DNA of 64,000 nt from Mimachlamys varia (lineage: Eukaryota; Mollusca; Bivalvia; Pectinida; Pectinidae), in the NCBI GenBank assembly GCA_947623455.1, contig OX392527.1, positions 52,372,401 to 52,436,400 on the forward strand, read 5' to 3'. This document shows positions 58,497-64,000 of this stretch, piece after piece; position 1 is the first letter of the stretch, and each line of letters begins with the position of its first letter. The notes beneath the pieces are model-generated. The model saw only the letters and a list, made by a program, of their open reading frames with translations, was not told where the DNA came from and ran no database searches. A program made the position numbers and the translations under genes.

Positions 58497-59010
58497 TGTC
58501 CGGACAACTCCTCTTCAACCGCTTGGCCAATTTCAATGAAATTTCACACAAATATAACGCAACATGTGTAGATGTGTATGTAACATTTCTTTTCTCAAAA
58601 TTATGGTTGCTATGGTAACTAGTCATTAAAAACAAGTTTTCTGCAGGAAAAAAAATGTCCGGACAATTCCTTCTAAACCATGTGGATAATTTCAATGAAA
58701 CATCACACAGATATAAAGGATCGTGTGTAGATGTGCATGCGACATTTCTTTTCTCAAAATTATGGTTGCTATGGTAACCAGTCACTATAAACCAGTCTCT
58801 ATAGAAAAAGTTTTTCCGGACAACTTCTCTTAAACCGCTTGGCCAATTTCAATGAAACTACCCACGGATATGAAGGACCACCTGATATTATGGTTGCTAT
58901 GGTAACCAGTCACCATAAACAGGTTTTCCGATTAAACATTTCTTCAGAAATTAATCTCTTTCTAAACCGTTGATACAATTTCAATTTAGCTTCACACAAA
59001 TTTAAAGGAA
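58497..59010 (+). repeat. 157-159 bp tandem repeat, three units plus a decayed fourth
   Basis: Units start at the TGTCCGGACAA motif (58497, 58656) and at the third TTTTCCGGACAA (about 58813). Each has CC..TTGG.(C/T)AATTTCAATGAAA and ACATTTCTTTTCTCAAAATTATGG..GCTATGGTAAC. The third is shortened. A fourth (58936-59010) keeps only TTTCTAAACCGTTGATACAATTTCAAT. Confidence 0.85.
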
Positions 59011-59290
59011 GATATATGTACATTTAGACATTTACATATGGATGCAAAATTCATTGCATTTGTAAAAATTCTAACCGTGTTAGTACTACATAACTGTATT
59101 TTGCAAACAACATGGAGTGAGGGGGTATTAGTTAGCCATCGGCTTACAGTTCTAGTTAAGTTAATGTTTTGAATGCCAAGAAACATTAATCAAACAATCA
59201 AATTCTTAACAGTCAAATTATGTTTTTAAAAATCTGAATTGTAAAAAAAGCATTGATGTAATTACAAGTTGATAAAGCAGTATCGTGTTC

Positions 59291-59500
59291 ACAAACAATG
59301 AAATTCGGGGCCTAAATAGACACAAAACAGACACAAACAATGATAGTTGGGGCATAGATAGACACAAAACAGACACAAACAATGATAGTTAGGGCATAGA
59401 TAGACACAAAACAGACACAAACAGTGAAAGTCGGGGTTAAGATAGACACAAAACAGACACAAACAGTGAAAGTCGGGGTTAAGATAGACACAAAACAGAA
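59291..59500 (+). repeat. 42-bp minisatellite, five units
   Basis: ACAAAC(A)ATGA-type starts at 59291, 59333, 59375, 59417 and 59459, with ATAGACACAAAACAGAC in each unit. Units 4 and 5 share GTGAAAGTCGGGGTTAAG. The minus-strand open frame across it (59289-59747) is probably a by-product of the 42-bp period. Confidence 0.92.
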
Positions 59501-62379
59501 CCGATGTAACACCTGCGTCATGCATGTATCTGTCAACCTTTAAAATTAATCTACGGAAACAATGATATTTTGGAGTTGTAATTATTCTCGCTTGCATGTA
59601 AGCTTTACATACATTGGAGTTTACGTCAGTTTTTAAATGACGTCTCAAATCTGTGAAATAACTATTACAGTTTTTTGGAGCATGTTTCCTATTTATGCCA
59701 ACGTATATCACATACTTCTTATTATTATCAATGAAACGGCCAAGCATATATCTCTAACAGATGTGACATGTCAGGGTGAATTTTAGGTTTACACCATGCT
59801 GAAGTGATATAAAATATAAAGTGTTAATTATTTGGTTTCCGAAATGTCTCAAATCCTGCATAAGTCTTACTTCATCCAGCACAATAAATGAACATCATAC
59901 ACGCAACGTTTACATTATAGATGTGCATTTGAAATCAAGTTGTTCACGACAATACCCAACCACGATAATTCTTTATTAATGTATATTCGAAATTATATCT
60001 CGGTTAATATATTTTTGATGAATGAGTTATAGTAAACTATAGTTAATTTCCAAAGAACGATGGTAGGTTATCATGGTTATCATCTTTCCTATTTAACTTT
60101 TTAATTCGTATATTTAAACACTTAGTGTTTAGTTTATTAGTACTGTTACGAAACATGGCGCTTATAGAACATAACGCAGGTATGCAAATCAAACCGATCC
60201 GTTACGACTTAACATTGAATCGGGTACCAGGAGCTGTAATTGTATTTAATGAAGAAATAATCATTGACATAATAAGTACCTTTTGTACAAACAATAAAAG
60301 AGCAGAAATGAACCCTAGACCTTTAGCTAACGCGACCGTTACCACCAGGCCAAAAGGTCCGGTCCATTTAAACTGGCTCGTTACTTTCCCTGATATGGTA
60401 TCTCCACGTATTAGTGACAAATTGAACCTTGGAAGCAAGAAGACCGACGGGTTGTGTATTTGAGTCGCGATACGTCACTGTGTTGTGGCTTCGAGCAAGA
60501 TACATGCACTTTGTGGGATCCGTTGTGGGATCGCAACAGTTTTACACGATGTACAATGTGCACACGATGTGTGGGCGGTGTGTGCACGATGTGACAGCAA
60601 TGCGATCGCAAGCGATTACTTCTAACGCATATGTAGCGCATGATAAACTAAAATTGTGCGATGACAATCGTGGTTGGTGTAAATTGAGAAATGGCTTTAC
60701 ACTATATACGGTTTCACTCTACTTGTTTTAAGCACATTTCTATATTTTACCTACATCTATTAGCTGATATTTCTATTTATATATATGTATTTTTTTAGGA
60801 TTAGAAATAGTCTTTTTTTAGTTTTTTGAAACACACAAAATAGACACATGTAAACTTCCAACACATATTCAGGTAAATATTGCCAGCTTTTACCAAGTTA
60901 TACCTGTACATAGACCATATATTCATATGTCTCTGGCCCAGGGCACTTAAAACACTCGCCTACGTGTAAAAACACGGGTTAAGTTATGGGGAGGAGAGGG
61001 CCTGTTCAAATAAATTAGTATAAGCGTCCAGATTGTTTTGATAACGGTCGCTCGGTAATGGCTGTCATAGCGGATCGCCGGACACGGGACAGGTAAAACT
61101 CTCGCATGTTATATACCTGTTTAGTTACATGGGAGCTAAACCCGCACTAGACTTTTTCATGTTCACTGTAAAACTGTTTACTGTATATTGTAAAATTAAC
61201 ATAATCCAAATTAATATGGTGCAAATTTATATAGTATTTTGACAAGAGGGTTCCGTATTTTTTCATTCCTTAAAATTTATCGACCAATTGTACCAAATCA
61301 TGCGTGTGTGCGATGAGAAAATCGCACAGATGAACGAACTATCTTTAGATCGCCTAGTTGTGCTCACCATGGGCGAACGATGTGTGAACGGTGTGTACAC
61401 GATGTACGCACTCATGTTTTGGTGCGTTGTGCATTACCACAACTGTACATGGTTAGGTAGTGCTAATAGAGTAGAATGATCCATGTGTTGGTCGATATAG
61501 CAGTACCGGTTGTACGCTCTGCGGGTAACTCGGCAGCTGGGAAAGCTCTATAACCACATATACTAATTTCTGAACCGATTTGAAATGAGTTGTGATAAAG
61601 CGATATACATGAATCTCGACTTTTTTATTGTTATTAATAATAGTTTTTAAAACCTCTTGAAGCTTGCATGACAAAACGTCTATGAAATGAATCTCGTGAC
61701 TGTCTTTAAAATACGATTTGTTACCACAGTTATTGAACAATATAAGCTAAGCTTAACAAAATAGACCAAAATTGTTTTTCAGCATATTCAATAAAACAGC
61801 CCATACAGTACATTACGTTACAATTTTGCATTTTGCATCAAATGATACATTTCCTTTAAACTTACAGAATCAACATCACGATGCCAAGTGCATCTAGTAG
61901 ACGCTAATGAACCAACACATTCAGGTAATACTGGTAACACACACGTTCGCATTGTCAACTCAAAGGAGACACGGAATGACATACCCAGAAGTCATAGAAA
62001 CACAATGTGAAATAAAAACAACATAAACTTATAAGACTATCAGTCGTGAACACCAAATGACCCAGACGGACAGGCATGTTCCGCACCATTAGTACACTGT
62101 CTCTGTAATGATGTCACTTGACCAAGACCAGGCCAGTGTATCAGTTTCTGATGATGAAACCATCACGCTTGTAGATCGAAATACTTCACTTTCTTAGTTC
62201 ATTACCAGTATCTTGTTAAAACCCATTAAAAGATTTTTCCAGTTTTATGATGCCAGGTTAATAAGAATACGCTAATACCAAATTTACATTGCCATAAGTC
62301 TGGGGTTTTGCTTCAATCATAATTACAATGTAAGAATATTGAGCAATGCCTATCAAAGCCATCACCATTGGGAGACATC
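59501..62379. other. Non-coding stretch
   Basis: No gene is recognised. Two short related segments rich in ACGATGT and GTGTG(C/T)ACGATGT occur at 60545-60600 and 61375-61405. Open frames at 60125-60463 and 60429-60731 have no recognisable content. Confidence 0.45.
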
Positions 62380-62875
62380 CCTGCTTCTCCAACATGTCGC
62401 AGCTGATCCGTTACTCTAGGGCTTGCTCTAAATATCGAGATTTTCGTAATAAATGTCGACTACCGACAAACAAACTTACAACACATGGATTTAAGAGATG
62501 CATGTTAATCAGAACTATGAACAAGTTTTATGGTCGTCATTTTTGTCTCATCGAGAAATATTTTGTATCTTTGTGTGATATGAAAATGGACGTTTTTGAG
62601 TAAGCTCATAAGTGTGCTTACTCGTTGTGATTGACAATGATGATTCGGTTCTCCTTTCAAGGACTTGATGTTTCTTAGATATGACAAAGATTTATATGGC
62701 GAGTGTCGATGAAGCAAAAGACGCTTACTCTTCCGAAATACCTGGTCTTATTCTCTTTTACTTTTACAAAGGGTCTCCATGTAAATCTTTCCTTTGTTCA
62801 TATTTTCCCCAATACTTTGATCGATTTTGAGTTTGAATTATGGTTTCCTTGACGGTTGGTATTCTCCAATTATTT
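62380..62875 (+). pseudogene. 5'-truncated reverse-transcriptase element, C-terminal fragment plus 3' tail
   Basis: Reads MSQLIRYSRACSKYRDF, NKCRLPTNKLTTHGF and MNKFYGRHFCLIEKY from about 62394, then stops at 62603 and continues into the family tail up to ~62875. It aligns closely with the copy at 21.39 kb but lacks the GVY residues before SQLIRY. It has the polymerase core missing and cannot be functional. Confidence 0.72.
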
Positions 62876-64000
62876 CTCCTACAATAACAGATAATTAACA
62901 TGAAGATAGATTTGTTAAATTCTGATACCAGTAGTTGTGTATATTCTGCAAAACAATTATATGCGATACATGCCTTCTGTATTGCAATGATCACAGTAAG
63001 ACAACGTCACTGCCATTGTGACATGAGAATTACAACCTGCAGTGTTTGTATTTTTCACATATACTCTGATTGGACGGATTTAAAAAGGTTAATGAGAATC
63101 GGTATGCTATATACATTTAGTCGAATTTTCCATATGCTTCAACCCTGTGTGTTTGAAAGTTCTCTCGTAAACATGACGTTCTCTGCACGTTTTTGTCACA
63201 ATTAACATTTTGTATATTATCTCATGATGATGCTAAAAGACAATTTGTATAAAGATTATCAAAAACATTTAATGCTAAGGTATACTAGTAACTCTTTAAA
63301 ACTATAACGGGATTTTTCACGAACCACTGTCAACCGTGTGAGTTTTTTTTATCAGTTTTGCCATTTATTCCTTTCATAAAATACAATGCAAGTCTTTGGA
63401 AGATACGTATACTATACAAACTCCAGACCGTAGTCTGACAGATCGTCGATGGCGATATGAAGAAATGACGATAAATGGAGTTTGGTTGTGTGATAAGGTA
63501 GTATTTCACTATGGAAATCGACAGAGGGTTTATGTTAGGACAGCGCGGCAAGGCAAAGAGCGATATTAATCACATTTAGAGATAGGAGAAGATTGCATGA
63601 TCTCATAAATCGTTTGTGTCTGTTTTTCTTGGTAGATGTCTACATCCCAGACATTGTCTTATGTTCAAAACCAATTTGAAAAGAGGATATTGAGCCACGA
63701 GACAACATTTAGCCATATTACTTATCGAAATATGAACCAACAACCATTTTATAAGATAAGGATATAGGTAACATGTTCTGGACATATTCAAATAAATTGT
63801 ATACATGCCATTCCATTAACCAGTGTAGAAATACGTAAGTGCGTCATGGAATTTCGTTTCAAAAGTAAAAATATCGATTACCGGAAAAAAGGTGAAGAAA
63901 AAGATAAATGGAGAAATATAACACGTCTGTGTACCATTGTAAGACGAGTGGGGGGACCTTATCATTCTACTTCTTGACGGACTATATCTAAAATATACAA
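62876..64000. other. Non-coding stretch to the window end
   Basis: Nothing recognised. Confidence 0.5.

Noticed and set aside
58497..59500. CRISPR-like array
   Set aside because: The repeats are contiguous tandem units without unique spacers, in a eukaryotic context.

Overview
The window is eukaryotic nuclear DNA, AT-rich and dominated by repeats. The best guess is a bivalve mollusc, possibly a scallop. That rests on the style of the mobile elements: L1/Tx1-type LINEs, a SWIM-containing DDE transposon, YIDD reverse-transcriptase relics, KIAA1958-like recombinase relics, and dispersed repeats ending in a tail like GGTTTGGTTTATTG. The species assignment is inference from memory of such repeats and was not tested. 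I see no bacterial operon structure, rRNA, CRISPR array or convincing host gene. Two short exon-like stretches (43.2 kb and 49.7-50.0 kb) are the only weak host-gene candidates.

Layout. 0.5-13.5 kb: three to four diverged copies of a non-coding unit of about 1.8 kb. One copy is split by an L1/Tx1-like LINE (2754-9044) with an uninterrupted 1305-residue ORF2 and matching 16-bp target-site duplications. Others carry small foldback elements. 13.5-17.5 kb: a DDE transposon bounded by 17-bp perfect terminal inverted repeats. Its transposase (HTH, DDE and SWIM zinc finger) is broken by at least three frameshifts. 17.5-23.5 kb: mostly unique non-coding DNA, a foldback element and a reverse-transcriptase fragment. 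23.57-26.64 kb: a 24-bp satellite array of about 128 units with higher-order structure. 27-29.4 kb: degenerate repeats. 29.44-36.88 kb: a full-length LINE on the minus strand, with open ORF1 and ORF2, a poly(A) end and perfect 16-bp target-site duplications. It is the most intact element here and the most likely to be recently active. 37.1-38.0 kb: the most complete relic of the YIDD reverse-transcriptase family. 38-64 kb: non-coding DNA with foldback elements (38.3, 41.5, 42.9, 52.1 kb), minisatellites (46.4, 48.6, 58.5, 59.3 kb), a tRNA-derived SINE-like copy (54.8 kb), a broken KIAA1958/Crypton-like recombinase (52.4-53.1 kb), and further relics of the RT family (55.4 and 62.4 kb).

The two LINEs supply the EN/RT machinery for target-primed retrotransposition, and may also serve the SINE-like copies. 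The broken DDE element can no longer supply its own transposase, but its termini resemble those of a nearby MITE. Everything recognisable is selfish or tandem-repeat DNA, so the window reads as a gene-poor repeat-accumulating region.
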